NCBI GenBank assembly: GCA_016841955.1
Contig: JAENYE010000004.1
Coordinates: 62,001-126,000 of the forward strand
DNA: 64,000 nt
Source of the DNA: Methanobacteriota archaeon
Lineage (GTDB): Archaea; Halobacteriota; Methanomicrobia; Methanomicrobiales; Methanoculleaceae
Direction: 5' to 3'
Of this stretch, positions 9,200 to 17,835 are shown one piece after another (position 1 is the first letter of the stretch; the number at the start of each line of letters is the position of its first letter). The notes under the pieces are model-generated. The model was given only the letters and a program-made list of their open reading frames with translations, did not search any database and was not told where the DNA came from. The position numbers were made by a program, and so were the translations under genes.

Positions 9200-10612
9200 A
9201 TGAAAGGACAGGGCGGAGAACCAAAGAGATCCGGTTTCACACCGTTCGTCTACATTGCCGTTGCAGTGGCGGCCATCGGAGGGATCCTCTTCGGGTACGA
9301 CACAGGGGTCATTTCAGGAGCGATCCTCTTCATCACCGGTGAGTTCGGCCTCTCTCCGACCCTGGAAGAGGTGGCGACCAGTTCGGTGCTCGTCGGCGCG
9401 ATTCTGGGCGCGATGGTCGGGGGTCTCCTTGCCGACCGGATCGGGCGGCGCCTCTCGATCATCGCCGCATCGGCCGCCTTCCTTGCGGGCACGGGTGTCG
9501 TCGTCATTGCCGGGGATCTGCCCGTCTTCCTCGTCGGCCGCGTGCTGATCGGTATCGCCATCGGTGTCGCATCATTCGTCGTTCCCCTCTATATATCGGA
9601 GATTGCGCCTTCAGCGCTCCGCGGCGGCATGGTGTCGCTCAACCAGCTCTTCATCACCCTCGGGATTCTCGTCTCCTACGGGGTCGATTATCTCTTCTCC
9701 TCAAGCGGCGACTGGCGCGCCATGTTTGCATTTGGTGCAGTGCCGGCCACGATTCTCCTCATCGGGATGTTCCTGCTCCCGGGCAGTCCCCGGTGGCTCG
9801 TTTCCCATCATCACTCCGACCGGGCAGCCGGCGTTCTCCAGAAGATCCGCGGAACCAGGGACGTATCGGGCGAACTCGACGACATCGAGCGAGCGGTCAA
9901 GGTGCAGAAAGCCGGTAGCTGGTCCGACCTGCTGGCATCGTCGATGAGAATGCCCCTGATCGTCGGTCTCGGCCTGGCCATCCTGCAGCAGTTTACCGGT
10001 ATCAATACCGTCATCTACTACGCCCCGACGATCTTCCAGTTTGCCGGCCTGCACTCTGCCGGGGCCTCGATCGCAGCGACTGCGGGCGTCGGTGTCGTGA
10101 ACGTTCTGGCAACCACCGCTGCCGTTATCCTCGTGGACCGGGCAGGCCGCCGCCCCCTTCTCCTTGCAGGGATCGGCGGCATGGTTGTGAGTCTCGCCGT
10201 GCTCGGGGCGGGGTTTGCTTTTGGTGGAACGGTTCAGGGCGGCAATCTCCTGGGACTGATAACCGCGGTCAGCCTGATGGCATACGTCGCCTCGTTTGCC
10301 ATAGGCCTTGGACCGGTGTTCTGGCTGCTGATCGCTGAGATTTACCCGCTCAATGTACGAGGACGTGCCATGAGTGTCGCAACCGTCGCCAACTGGGCTG
10401 CGAACTTTCTCATCACCCTGACATTCCTGACGCTGGCCGGGGCATTAGGACGGGCAGGCGTCTTCTGGCTCTACGCACTCGTGGGCATTGTCGCATGGTT
10501 CTTCGTCCTCAGGCTGGTGCCGGAGACAAAAGGACTCACACTCGAAGAGATCGAAGAACATTTCAGAGCCGGTCGACATCCTCGTGAGTTGAAGGGCGTA
10601 CCAAAACAGTAA
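9200..10612 (+). CDS. MFS sugar:proton symporter (XylE/GLUT-like)
   Basis: A 470-residue, 12-helix sugar-porter family protein, likely importing (or exporting) a hexose, pentose or disaccharide with a proton. Family signatures are GGILFGYDTGVISGA in helix 1, LADRIGRR after helix 2, the VPLYISEIAP block, PGSPRWL before the central loop, QQFTGINTVIYYAPTIF in helix 7, VDRAGRRPLLL, and PETKGLTLEEIEEHF at the C-terminus. The ATG at 9200 is preceded by GGGGATGGAG; the frame is open to 9056 but that N-terminus is atypical. The GH15 gene starts 10 bases after its stop, so transport and hydrolysis are probably co-expressed. Confidence 0.92.
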   Translation: MKGQGGEPKRSGFTPFVYIAVAVAAIGGILFGYDTGVISGAILFITGEFGLSPTLEEVATSSVLVGAILGAMVGGLLADRIGRRLSIIAASAAFLAGTGVVVIAGDLPVFLVGRVLIGIAIGVASFVVPLYISEIAPSALRGGMVSLNQLFITLGILVSYGVDYLFSSSGDWRAMFAFGAVPATILLIGMFLLPGSPRWLVSHHHSDRAAGVLQKIRGTRDVSGELDDIERAVKVQKAGSWSDLLASSMRMPLIVGLGLAILQQFTGINTVIYYAPTIFQFAGLHSAGASIAATAGVGVVNVLATTAAVILVDRAGRRPLLLAGIGGMVVSLAVLGAGFAFGGTVQGGNLLGLITAVSLMAYVASFAIGLGPVFWLLIAEIYPLNVRGRAMSVATVANWAANFLITLTFLTLAGALGRAGVFWLYALVGIVAWFFVLRLVPETKGLTLEEIEEHFRAGRHPRELKGVPKQ

Positions 10613-10622
10613 TAGGATTGCT

Positions 10623-12542
10623 ATGTCGGATACAATCCAGGGAAACCGGTCACAAATTCCCATGCAGTCCCCTCGCCGTGAAGGCGCGTCCCGGGATGAG
10701 TACCGGCCAATCGAAGACTACGGGGTGATCGGGAACGGTCACACCGCGGCGCTCATCAGCAGCTGCGGGTCCATAGACTGGCTATGCTTCCATCGGTTCG
10801 ATTCGCCGTCACTCTTTGCCCGTATTCTCGATCCGGATCGTGGCGGGTACTGGAGCATACAGCCGGAAGAATCGTTCGATAGTTCGCACCGGTATCGGGA
10901 GGCGACAAACATCCTTGAAACGACATTTCAGTGCACCAGTGGGACCCTGGTCCTGCGGGATTTCATGGACATTGCAAGTGTTGCCCGGCTCCGCCGGCTT
11001 CCGGCTCCCGGCAGGATTGTACGCATCGCGGAATGCACCGACGGGAAGGTTGGGATTGCCTGCGATTGTCTGCCCCGGCCGAACTACGCCCGCACACTCC
11101 CGGAATTGTCACCTCGCGGGAACCGGGTGACATTCGGGACATGCACGATCGCCGGACCGACGGTGTGGCAGGTGGACAATGTGAACAAGGCGCTAACCTG
11201 CCGGATCGTGCTTCACACAGGTGAAAAGGCGGCTTTCACGCTCGCAACAGAGAGCGATGCTGCCCTGCCGCAGCTCGATCCGGCAGACGCCCTGAAGGTG
11301 ACGACCGATTACTGGCGGAAATGGAGCGACAGGTGCACATACAGAGGGCCGTATCGCGACATCGTGATCCGCAGCGCTCTCACACTCCAGTTGATGACCT
11401 ACACACCATCCGGCGCTATCGTTGCCGCGCCGACGACATCCCTCCCCGAGACATTCGGTGGCGAGCGGAACTGGGATTACCGCTTCACCTGGATTCGCGA
11501 TGCGTCGTTCACCCTGTATGCACTGCTCCTTGCCGGCTACCTCGACGATGAACGGCCGTTCTTCGACTGGCTTGTGCGTACGGTCACATTGCAGGGGACA
11601 GGTATCTCGATCCTGTATCCCATCGTCCCGGAGAGCAGAACCACCGAAGAGATACTCGACAATTTCCGGGGGTATCGGGACTCCCGGCCGGTGAGAATCG
11701 GGAACGGGGCCGCGGTCCAGGAACAGCTCGACGTCTACGGGGAAGTCATGGGTGCCATTCATTTCGCCTGGCGGATCGGGAAGTACGATCCGACGCCGAT
11801 CTGGGGGACGGTACGGCAGATGCTCGATTGGGTGACCGATCGCTGGCATGATCGGGGTAGCGGGATCTGGGAGATCCGGGGCGGCGTGCGGCATTTCGTC
11901 TACAGTAAAGCCATGATATGGTTCGCTCTCAACTGCGGAATAGAAGTTGCGGAAGGTATGCGGTTCCCGGGCGATGTTGAAGACTGGCGCCGCGAACGTG
12001 ACCTGATCCGGGAGGAAGTATTAGAAAAGGGGTGGAGCGACGAACTGGGCGCATTCAAACAGTCGTACGAAGATGAGCAACTCGATGCGGCGAACCTGCG
12101 CCTCTCTACCATCAAGTTCATCGAGGGGGACGATCCCCGGATGCTCTCGACGATAGATGCCACACTGGAACACCTCGTTGTCGACGGCCTCTGCTATCGC
12201 TACGTCGACGCTCCGGAAGGCGTGGCCGGGGAGGAGGCGTCTTTTGTCGTCTGCACGACCTGGCTTGTCAACGCGCTGATACGTGCCGGGCGTGAGAATG
12301 AGGCGCACCGGATATTCAGGAACCTCCTTGCACGTGCCAGTTCGCTCGGCCTCTACGCTGAAGAACTCGAACCGCTGACCGGAATTCACAGAGGCAACTT
12401 TCCGCAGTCGCTCTCCCACATCGGGATAATAAACGCTGCCGTCTCACTCGCTCACGCAGGATACGTCGGCACGGTCAGTCCGCACCACGCTGCCGCCGCA
12501 GATGCGGCAGGACATGGCGGCGGAGGTAACCGCAGCCGCTGA
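10623..12542 (+). CDS. GH15 glucosidase (glucoamylase or trehalase type)
   Basis: A 639-residue glycoside hydrolase family 15 protein without a signal peptide. It has the N-terminal beta-domain opening (RPIEDYGVIGNGHTAALISSCGSIDWLCF), the catalytic (alpha/alpha)6 region with GGERNWDYRFTWIRDASFTLYAL, the general-acid loop GIWEIRGG, and the C-terminal GNFPQSLSHIGII block. Family members hydrolyse glucan ends, glucodextran or trehalose. With TreT nearby, a cytoplasmic trehalase or maltodextrin glucosidase are both reasonable; sequence reading alone does not separate them. The ATG at 10623 follows AGGATTGCT, a weak site, 10 bases after the transporter gene. The last 25 residues are Ala/His/Gly-rich and probably disordered. 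Confidence 0.9.
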   Translation: MSDTIQGNRSQIPMQSPRREGASRDEYRPIEDYGVIGNGHTAALISSCGSIDWLCFHRFDSPSLFARILDPDRGGYWSIQPEESFDSSHRYREATNILETTFQCTSGTLVLRDFMDIASVARLRRLPAPGRIVRIAECTDGKVGIACDCLPRPNYARTLPELSPRGNRVTFGTCTIAGPTVWQVDNVNKALTCRIVLHTGEKAAFTLATESDAALPQLDPADALKVTTDYWRKWSDRCTYRGPYRDIVIRSALTLQLMTYTPSGAIVAAPTTSLPETFGGERNWDYRFTWIRDASFTLYALLLAGYLDDERPFFDWLVRTVTLQGTGISILYPIVPESRTTEEILDNFRGYRDSRPVRIGNGAAVQEQLDVYGEVMGAIHFAWRIGKYDPTPIWGTVRQMLDWVTDRWHDRGSGIWEIRGGVRHFVYSKAMIWFALNCGIEVAEGMRFPGDVEDWRRERDLIREEVLEKGWSDELGAFKQSYEDEQLDAANLRLSTIKFIEGDDPRMLSTIDATLEHLVVDGLCYRYVDAPEGVAGEEASFVVCTTWLVNALIRAGRENEAHRIFRNLLARASSLGLYAEELEPLTGIHRGNFPQSLSHIGIINAAVSLAHAGYVGTVSPHHAAAADAAGHGGGGNRSR

Positions 12543-12838
12543 ACCGGCACGGGTGGCACTCTCCCTGCCGTCCCTTCCGGCGCATCCTCGAGAACAATAC
12601 CGGATACACTCATTCACCGGTGATCCGAACCGGAAGAAGACGTGAAAGAGACTGCAGTTCCTCCGTTGCTCCGGAAGGACATGACAGGGATTCCTCGTCC
12701 CGCCGATGCCGACGAAAGCACCCGCCAGGTACCGGAAATTCCCCTCCGGCGGTCCATATCTCTGTCCGGGCAGATCCGGGCACGGCGAGAACTGCTGTCA
12801 GTAAGCTTTTTGCAGACTCTGCCGAAAGGGGGAACACA

Positions 12839-14200
12839 ATGCAGAACGGAGCACATCGAACCAAAGGGTTGAGCATGTACGCCGCCATCGCATTTGCGGT
12901 AGGGAATATGGTGGGCGCCGGGGTTTTCGTGCTGAGCGGCCTCATCGTGGATATCGCCGGTCCTTCGGCGGTCGTCTCGTACCTCCTCTGCGGGCTCCTC
13001 GTTGTCTTCTCGGGTCTCTCCTACGCAGCGCTCGCCAGCATCTATCCCGAGGACGGGGGCGGATATCTCTACGCCCGGCGCATCCTTGGGTCCTATCCGG
13101 GTTTTCTCGCGGGATGGGCGATGTATATCAGCGTCACCATCGCCACTGCCTTTGTTCTCCTCGGATTCGGGATTTACGCAAACCTCCTGACCGGAATGAA
13201 CCTTGATCCGCGATATGGCGCTGTTGCCGGCCTCGTGCTGCTCACGGCCCTCAACCTCCGGGGGATCGCGGAAGCCGGAAGGCTCGAAATCACCCTGGTA
13301 ACCTTGAAAGTGGCGATCCTCGGTGCCCTGATACTGTTCGGGCTCGTTCACATCCAGGCCTCCGACTTCACGCCGCTCCTCCCGGGAGGCGTGGGCGGCA
13401 TGCTGCAGGGAGTGGCGATGATCTTTTTTGCCTACATCGGGTTTCAGGTCGTGGCCATGATGGGTGGAGAGGTGAAAGGCTCCTCGAAAAATGTGCCGCT
13501 TGCCACTCTTGCCTCCATCGGCATCGTGGCGCTGATATATACGGGAGTCATCATCGCGCTGCTCGCGGCACGGCTCCCCTCGTACGGGAGCGAGAGTGTC
13601 TTCGACGCAGCGGTCGTCCTCTTCGGGTCAGCCGGCGGGATTATCGTTGCACTGGGAGCACTTTTCTCGACGCTCTCGTCCGCGAATGCCAATATCATCG
13701 GGGCCTCGAGAATAATCCTGGAAATGGCGAGCGAAAGACAGATTCCGGGGAGATTTGCCCGGATTTGGAACGGCCAGCCGATCAATTCCATCCTGCTCGG
13801 GGCCGGCCTCGTGCTCCTCCTCATTCTCATCGGGAATCTCTCTTTCATTGTGGAACTCACCAATGTCACGATCCTCAGCACCATGACGCTCGTAAACCTG
13901 AGCGCCATTATTCTTGTAAGGCGGAGGGCTCTGCTCCCCCCGGATAAGAGTTATTTTTCCGTTCCGTTCGGCATCCTCTTTCCGCTGCTGGGCGCCACAT
14001 CCTGCGTGGCGATGCTCCTCACCCTCGCACCGCCGATCATCCTGCTCGGTATCGGTGTCCTGTTTACGGGTTCGATCCTCTTCATCCTCGAGGATACCCC
14101 GGAAGGAGAGAGGGTTGTCCAGGAGATACGCCTTCTGCTTCGCCGGCCTGCGGAAGACGTCTCCGAGGACCCGGGCAGATTGCGGGTTGAGGTTCCCTGA
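12839..14200 (+). CDS. APC-superfamily amino acid/polyamine transporter
   Basis: A 453-residue membrane protein with about 12 hydrophobic segments. Helix 1 has the unwound-helix motif VGNMVGAGVFVLSG, typical of APC substrate binding, followed by AGPSAVVSYLLCG and the PEDGGGYLYARR loop that archaeal APC proteins share. The substrate is not predictable. ATG 12839 is preceded by AAAGGGGGAACACA; the frame is open to 12620 but the extra residues are unlike a transporter. It stands 296 bases after the GH15 gene, so it may have its own promoter. It ends with a cytoplasmic Arg/Glu-rich tail. Confidence 0.88.
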   Translation: MQNGAHRTKGLSMYAAIAFAVGNMVGAGVFVLSGLIVDIAGPSAVVSYLLCGLLVVFSGLSYAALASIYPEDGGGYLYARRILGSYPGFLAGWAMYISVTIATAFVLLGFGIYANLLTGMNLDPRYGAVAGLVLLTALNLRGIAEAGRLEITLVTLKVAILGALILFGLVHIQASDFTPLLPGGVGGMLQGVAMIFFAYIGFQVVAMMGGEVKGSSKNVPLATLASIGIVALIYTGVIIALLAARLPSYGSESVFDAAVVLFGSAGGIIVALGALFSTLSSANANIIGASRIILEMASERQIPGRFARIWNGQPINSILLGAGLVLLLILIGNLSFIVELTNVTILSTMTLVNLSAIILVRRRALLPPDKSYFSVPFGILFPLLGATSCVAMLLTLAPPIILLGIGVLFTGSILFILEDTPEGERVVQEIRLLLRRPAEDVSEDPGRLRVEVP

Positions 14201-14298
14201 ACGCTCTCTGCCGGACAGCACCCAGCATCGGATTTGAGCATGACGAACCGTCTCTCGCAACAGCGATCTGCTGCCGATGGGAGGCCGGCCGGGCTCCG

Positions 14299-14940
14299 TC
14301 ACCGGGACGGCTCCGCAGGGGTGCGAGGATGGTCCGGTCCCGCTTCCGGCGGCGCCGGGAACCGGGCACCCATCTCGTCCTCCAGGGCATCGAGAAACGC
14401 CACGAGGAACGCGTGCCTCTGTTCGGCGATGCTCCGGGCGCTATCGGTGTACATAAGGTCTTTTAAGTTCAGCAGTTTTTCGTGAAAGTGGCCGGTTGCG
14501 TCCGCGATGCCGCGTCCCTGTTCTCCGGATTGCATGAACGTCCTCGCGATACCGACCGCGCCCATCGCGTCCAGGTTGTCCGCGTCCGAGAGTATCCGCG
14601 CCTCCTGTGTCCCAGGGGCTATCCCGGAGCTGTACCTGTGCGCACGGATGGCGTGGACGATCCTGGCGATGCGGTCTTCGGGGTAGCGGACGGAGCGGAG
14701 GTAAGACTCCGCCATCGCTGCTCCCGCCTCTTCGTGGGGGACGCCCGTCTCTTCCTCGCAAGATCGCGCGATGTCGTGGAAGAGAGCGGCCGGGATGAGG
14801 ACCGCCATATCCGCACCTTCGCGGGCGCCGAGCACCTGGCAGAGACGCACGACCCTCTCTGTATGGTCGAACCCATGTGCCCCCGACCCCTGAAGCGCTG
14901 TCCTGACATGCTCGAGCATCTTTTCCGTCTGTTCGTCCAT
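14299..14940 (-). CDS. HD-domain metal-dependent phosphohydrolase
   Basis: A 213-residue HD-superfamily protein. The metal ligands are visible: His in GFDHTERV, the HD doublet in ALFHDIARS, and Asp in LSDADNLDAMGAVGIAR, the arrangement of YedJ/YpgQ-type nucleotide hydrolases. The exact substrate is unknown. I start at ATG 14940 (MDEQTEKMLEHV) where the domain begins; the frame runs 22 codons further upstream without a better signal, and the Shine-Dalgarno site is weak. It lies 268 bases downstream of the fic gene on the same strand, across a region rich in short repeats that may regulate it. The C-terminal 20 residues are Pro/Arg-rich and overlap nothing. Confidence 0.85.
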   Translation of the reverse strand: MDEQTEKMLEHVRTALQGSGAHGFDHTERVVRLCQVLGAREGADMAVLIPAALFHDIARSCEEETGVPHEEAGAAMAESYLRSVRYPEDRIARIVHAIRAHRYSSGIAPGTQEARILSDADNLDAMGAVGIARTFMQSGEQGRGIADATGHFHEKLLNLKDLMYTDSARSIAEQRHAFLVAFLDALEDEMGARFPAPPEAGPDHPRTPAEPSR

Positions 14941-15062
14941 GATACACGTCTGTGTTCCAGGGGTTGAATACGATGCCCTTTCAGTCGGCCCTGTTCCCGT
15001 GCTCATGCCGCCGCCCGGATCCTATCGTTGTCCCTCCACCGGTGTCCCGCAAACTCTGTTGT

Positions 15063-15089
15063 GGGACATAAGATGCGTTTTTATGTCCC
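15063..15089. repeat. Perfect 9-bp inverted repeat (hairpin)
   Basis: GGGACATAA at 15063-15071 is repeated in inverse orientation as TTATGTCCC at 15081-15089 with a 9-base loop. It lies about 125 bases upstream of the HD gene, between it and the fic gene. It could be an operator or an RNA hairpin; there is no U-run right after it on the minus strand, so it is not a classical terminator. Confidence 0.6.
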
Positions 15090-15112
15090 TCAAATCCCGC
15101 TGCGGATCACGG

Positions 15113-15214
15113 GTGACTCACAACTGCAACCGGATACACACAAGGGACGTTGTGTATACCAAATCGGGGTTTTGATACACACAAGCAGGTTTGCCGGTAC
15201 CAGGATACTCACAA
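15113..15214. repeat. Four helically phased copies of a GATAC(A/T)CACAA element
   Basis: GATACACACAAG occurs exactly at 15133-15144 and 15174-15185. Variants are GATACTCACAA at 15204-15214 and CTCACAA at 15117-15123 (aligned start 15113). Aligned starts are 20, 41 and 30 bases apart, close to whole DNA turns. The first exact copy also forms a dyad ACACAA/TTGTGT with the bases that follow (15138-15155). Location between fic and the HD gene suggests a cooperative protein-binding array. Confidence 0.5.
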
Positions 15215-16318
15215 CCGGCCCCCTTCGGTGATGGCGAGCAGGCGCGGAAAGGCGTAGATGCTCGCTTTTCTCCCCTTTCCTCTCTGTAATACCTGAATGA
15301 CATCGCTCTCCTCCAGCTCCCTGAGGATCTTTGCGCCGCTCTCTTTCGGGATTGCCGACCGGTCGTAAAACTCGGACGAACTGAAGATCGGCGTCCCGAA
15401 GATCGCATCGATCGCGGCGACGGCATACTGCGACCGGGTTACCTCCGGCACCGTCCGTTTCATCTCGTCGTAGAGATCGAGGATCGCCTTTGCTTTTTTG
15501 CCGTTCTCCCCTGCCTGCTCCTCGATGGCATGGAGGAAGAACGCGATCCAGCCGTTCCAGTCCCGGTCCCGGGAGACCGCGAGCAGCCGCTCGTAGTAGA
15601 CCGGCCGGTGCCGCTCGAGGTAGGCGCTGATGTAGAACACCGGGCTTGCAATCAGCCCCTTCTCGTACATGATCAGCGGGACGAGCATCCTCCCGATACG
15701 CCCGTTGCCGTCGCAGAACGGGTGAATGAGTTCGAACTGCGCCTTCAAGACGGAGAGCTGAACGAGAACGTCCTTCTCCTCGCGCTGCAGGTACGTCTCC
15801 CAGTCCTCGAGCGCCCCGGGAACGCTCCCGGGTGCCGGCGGGACGAATGTCGCATGTTCGATCTGCGCATCCCGCCCGATGAAGTTCTGGATCTCCCGGA
15901 GGCACCCCGGCTCCCGGTCCATGCCCCGGCTGTCGGTCAGCAGTATCCGGTGCAGGTCGCAGACGAGGGCCGTATCCAGCCGCCGGGTCTTGAGGGCATC
16001 CACCGCAACGTTCAGTGCCTCCCGGTAGTTGATGATCTCCTGGATATCGGCGAGAGTGGCATCGTTGATCCGCTCCCTCGGGTTTGCCTCGAACCGCAGG
16101 ACATCCTCAAGCGATGCCTGTGTCCCCTCGATCCGGGACGACAGCACCGCCTCCTGCGTCAGGAGCGGGGAGAGGAGAAGCCCTGGGTTCGGGATCGCCT
16201 GGAGAATACCGTCGTACCGGGCGAGGGCACGGTTCGCCGACGCTATTTGCGGGATGTGGGCCTCCCAGTCGATACCGTCCGGGGGCAGCGGCTCCGGCAC
16301 GTAGGGCGCAACCGTCAT
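15209..16318 (-). CDS. Fic-domain protein with winged-helix C-terminus (probable AMP transferase)
   Basis: Fic proteins transfer AMP (or another nucleotide part) to hydroxyls of target proteins. The 369-residue product has the Fic_N domain with the inhibitory helix motif SSRIEGTQ near residue 60, the complete catalytic motif HPFCDGNGRIGR with the active histidine near residue 200, and a C-terminal winged-helix-like part (KILRELEESDVIQVLQ). Keeping both inhibitory Glu and catalytic His means it is probably an auto-inhibited, functional class II enzyme. The start at 16318 has GAGGAGG about 11 bases upstream. A TATA-like AACTATATGAAG lies near 16382-16393 on the minus strand. Single-gene Fic proteins with wHTH often self-regulate. 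Confidence 0.92.
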   Translation of the reverse strand: MTVAPYVPEPLPPDGIDWEAHIPQIASANRALARYDGILQAIPNPGLLLSPLLTQEAVLSSRIEGTQASLEDVLRFEANPRERINDATLADIQEIINYREALNVAVDALKTRRLDTALVCDLHRILLTDSRGMDREPGCLREIQNFIGRDAQIEHATFVPPAPGSVPGALEDWETYLQREEKDVLVQLSVLKAQFELIHPFCDGNGRIGRMLVPLIMYEKGLIASPVFYISAYLERHRPVYYERLLAVSRDRDWNGWIAFFLHAIEEQAGENGKKAKAILDLYDEMKRTVPEVTRSQYAVAAIDAIFGTPIFSSSEFYDRSAIPKESGAKILRELEESDVIQVLQRGKGRKASIYAFPRLLAITEGGRL

Positions 16319-16393
16319 GCTGTCTCTGCCTCCTCACGGGTCGCCGCGAATCCGTCGAGACTGGCGATGTGCCGGAGATCCTTCATATAGTTA

Positions 16394-17007
16394 TCCGGTG
16401 GTGCGAAAGGGTATTAACATTGATTGTTTGCGATTGCAACGGTTGCTCGGCTGCTACGGCGATCGGGCCGCACGAGGGGGGCGCAAAGAGCCCGATGCGG
16501 ACCCGCTCCCCGAGCACCGTCAGGGGAAGTGCGGTCGTTCCTGCAGGATTATTACAATTATTGAAATTATGTATAATTTGTAACATATTTATTGGTTTAA
16601 GTATTACTTGTACCTGAGGCCGACGTACCCTCAGAATATATTCCGGACGGCGGGTGTATCTATCGCCTCAACACATGTCCGATCCCGGTGTTCCGCTGCA
16701 CGTCCTATCTCTATCTTCTTTTTCTCCTCTGGAGGCAGTCACGGGGCGGCGCCCTACCGTTTGAGATCTGGTGCACGACCGCTTCTGGTTGTGCGGCCGG
16801 AAAAGGTGGAAATTATATCCGGGCAGACACTTGAATGATCGGGCAGCGCGGTTTTATGCCCCCTCTCGTATCACGGACAAACCGGGGCCACGGCAGGAGC
16901 CTTGCACCCATCAAGCTGGGAGTGTACGGCAGTGTCCGCAGGCACGGGTGGGAGATACGATACCTATGGACGGTGGGCACTCTCGGGTGCACCTGCGCCC
17001 TCTCTTG
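16394..17007. other. Gene-poor region, AT-rich in part
   Basis: About 600 bases without a gene I can defend. 16545-16620 is strongly AT-rich and may hold promoters. A minus-strand ORF of 67 codons (16383-16586) and plus-strand ORFs from 16608 and 16835 exist, but none shows a complete domain; a fragment reading LLVVRPEKVEI around 16780-16815 resembles the TOBE end of ABC ATPases and may be coincidence or a decayed remnant. Confidence 0.35.
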
Positions 17008-17697
17008 TCAAATCCTCTCTGGATTTCCCGCAAACCCCACCACCAGGCCCACGAAGCCCGAGGTGAACGGCACAACCGCGCGGCCGAACCCCGACTCCAC
17101 CAGCATCTCCCGGAACCAGGAGACCGAGGTGAACGTGGGTATATGCTTATCCCGTTGTGCAATCATCCCCCGGATAACGTCGTCGGAAGCTCCTCCCCGC
17201 TTCATGCCCCGGCACCAGATCTCCCTTTGCACCTGCTCCTCCCAGTCGTCTTCGGCCCGGAAGATGTCCCCGCAGATGAACCGGCCTCCCGGCGAAAGCG
17301 CCTGCAAAGCCCGGCGGGCGACCATAACCCGGTCATCCTGTGGAACGTGGTGGAGGCAGAGGGAGGTGACGATCACATCGTAGCGATCCGTCGGCCATGC
17401 ATCCCGCAGATCCTGTGCAAGAAACTCGACCCCGGCGAGATCGGGTTTTGCCGTTGCCGCCTCCAGCATCTCCGGGGAAAGGTCAATCCCGGTTATCTCC
17501 GCATCAGGGCATTCCTCCCGGATCATCGCGGTGAGGATCCCGGTCCCACAGCCCAGCTCAAGAACCCGCCGTGGATGAGGGGGCAGGTAGTCGATGATGG
17601 TGGCAAGAAGGAGAGGCTGGCTGGGGACGATGGCCCTGATGAGACGGTCGTACTCTTCTGCCTCCATGACTCCGTGGACCTCGTGCGTTTCGGTCAT
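17008..17697 (-). CDS. Class I SAM-dependent methyltransferase
   Basis: A 229-residue Rossmann methyltransferase. Motif I is VLELGCGTGILTAM near residue 46, followed by ITGIDLSPEML (acidic ribose-binding residue), LAQDLRD, and the post-I motif DVIVTSLCLHHVP. The target is not predictable; the family includes small-molecule and ubiE-like enzymes. The start at 17697 has GGTGAAGG right upstream. A short reading frame with its own good ribosome site overlaps this start by ATGA. The gene is divergent from the FmdE-ABC metal cassette and shares its promoter region, so the two may respond to the same signal. Confidence 0.87.
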   Translation of the reverse strand: MTETHEVHGVMEAEEYDRLIRAIVPSQPLLLATIIDYLPPHPRRVLELGCGTGILTAMIREECPDAEITGIDLSPEMLEAATAKPDLAGVEFLAQDLRDAWPTDRYDVIVTSLCLHHVPQDDRVMVARRALQALSPGGRFICGDIFRAEDDWEEQVQREIWCRGMKRGGASDDVIRGMIAQRDKHIPTFTSVSWFREMLVESGFGRAVVPFTSGFVGLVVGFAGNPERI

Positions 17698-17738
17698 CCT
17701 TCACCAGCCTTCCTGTATGATCTTTCCGGGTTGTCCAT
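17694..17738 (-). CDS. Possible 14-codon leader peptide coupled to the methyltransferase
   Basis: Minus strand: CAGGAG at 17747-17752, an 8-base gap, ATG at 17738, 14 sense codons (MDNPERSYRKAGEG) and a TGA that overlaps the methyltransferase ATG as ATGA. The layout is that of a translated upstream ORF coupled to the main gene. No homology basis; chance cannot be excluded. Confidence 0.3.
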   Translation of the reverse strand: MDNPERSYRKAGEG

Positions 17739-17762
17739 AGGTAAAACTCCTGAATGTGGTGG

Positions 17763-17782
17763 GAAATAATTACGCTTATTTC
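17763..17782. promoter_or_regulatory. 20-bp perfect dyad, candidate metalloregulator operator
   Basis: GAAATAA (17763-17769) and TTATTTC (17776-17782) are inverted around a 6-base spacer, in the divergent region between the methyltransferase and the FmdE-ABC cassette. Size and symmetry fit a dimeric repressor such as a DtxR- or Fur-like metal sensor; the identity of the regulator is inference. Confidence 0.5.
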
Positions 17783-17799
17783 ATACGTAGTCTGAATGA

Positions 17800-17817
17800 A
17801 CAATTATTAAATATTAT
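17800..17817 (+). promoter_or_regulatory. TATA region for the FmdE-ABC cassette
   Basis: CAATTATTAAATATTATC lies about 25 bases ahead of the ATG at 17836, and no Shine-Dalgarno site separates them. This is the spacing of a leaderless archaeal mRNA. Confidence 0.5.
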
Positions 17818-17835
17818 CCCTACGGACGATAATCC

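Noticed and set aside
15063-15089. Hairpin as a rho-independent terminator of fic
   Set aside because: No T-run follows on the minus strand, and it lies about 120 bases after the stop.
16608-16838. ORF ending in a TOBE-like LLVVRPEKVEI
   Set aside because: Only about 12 residues are suggestive; the rest shows nothing, so a chance match is likely.
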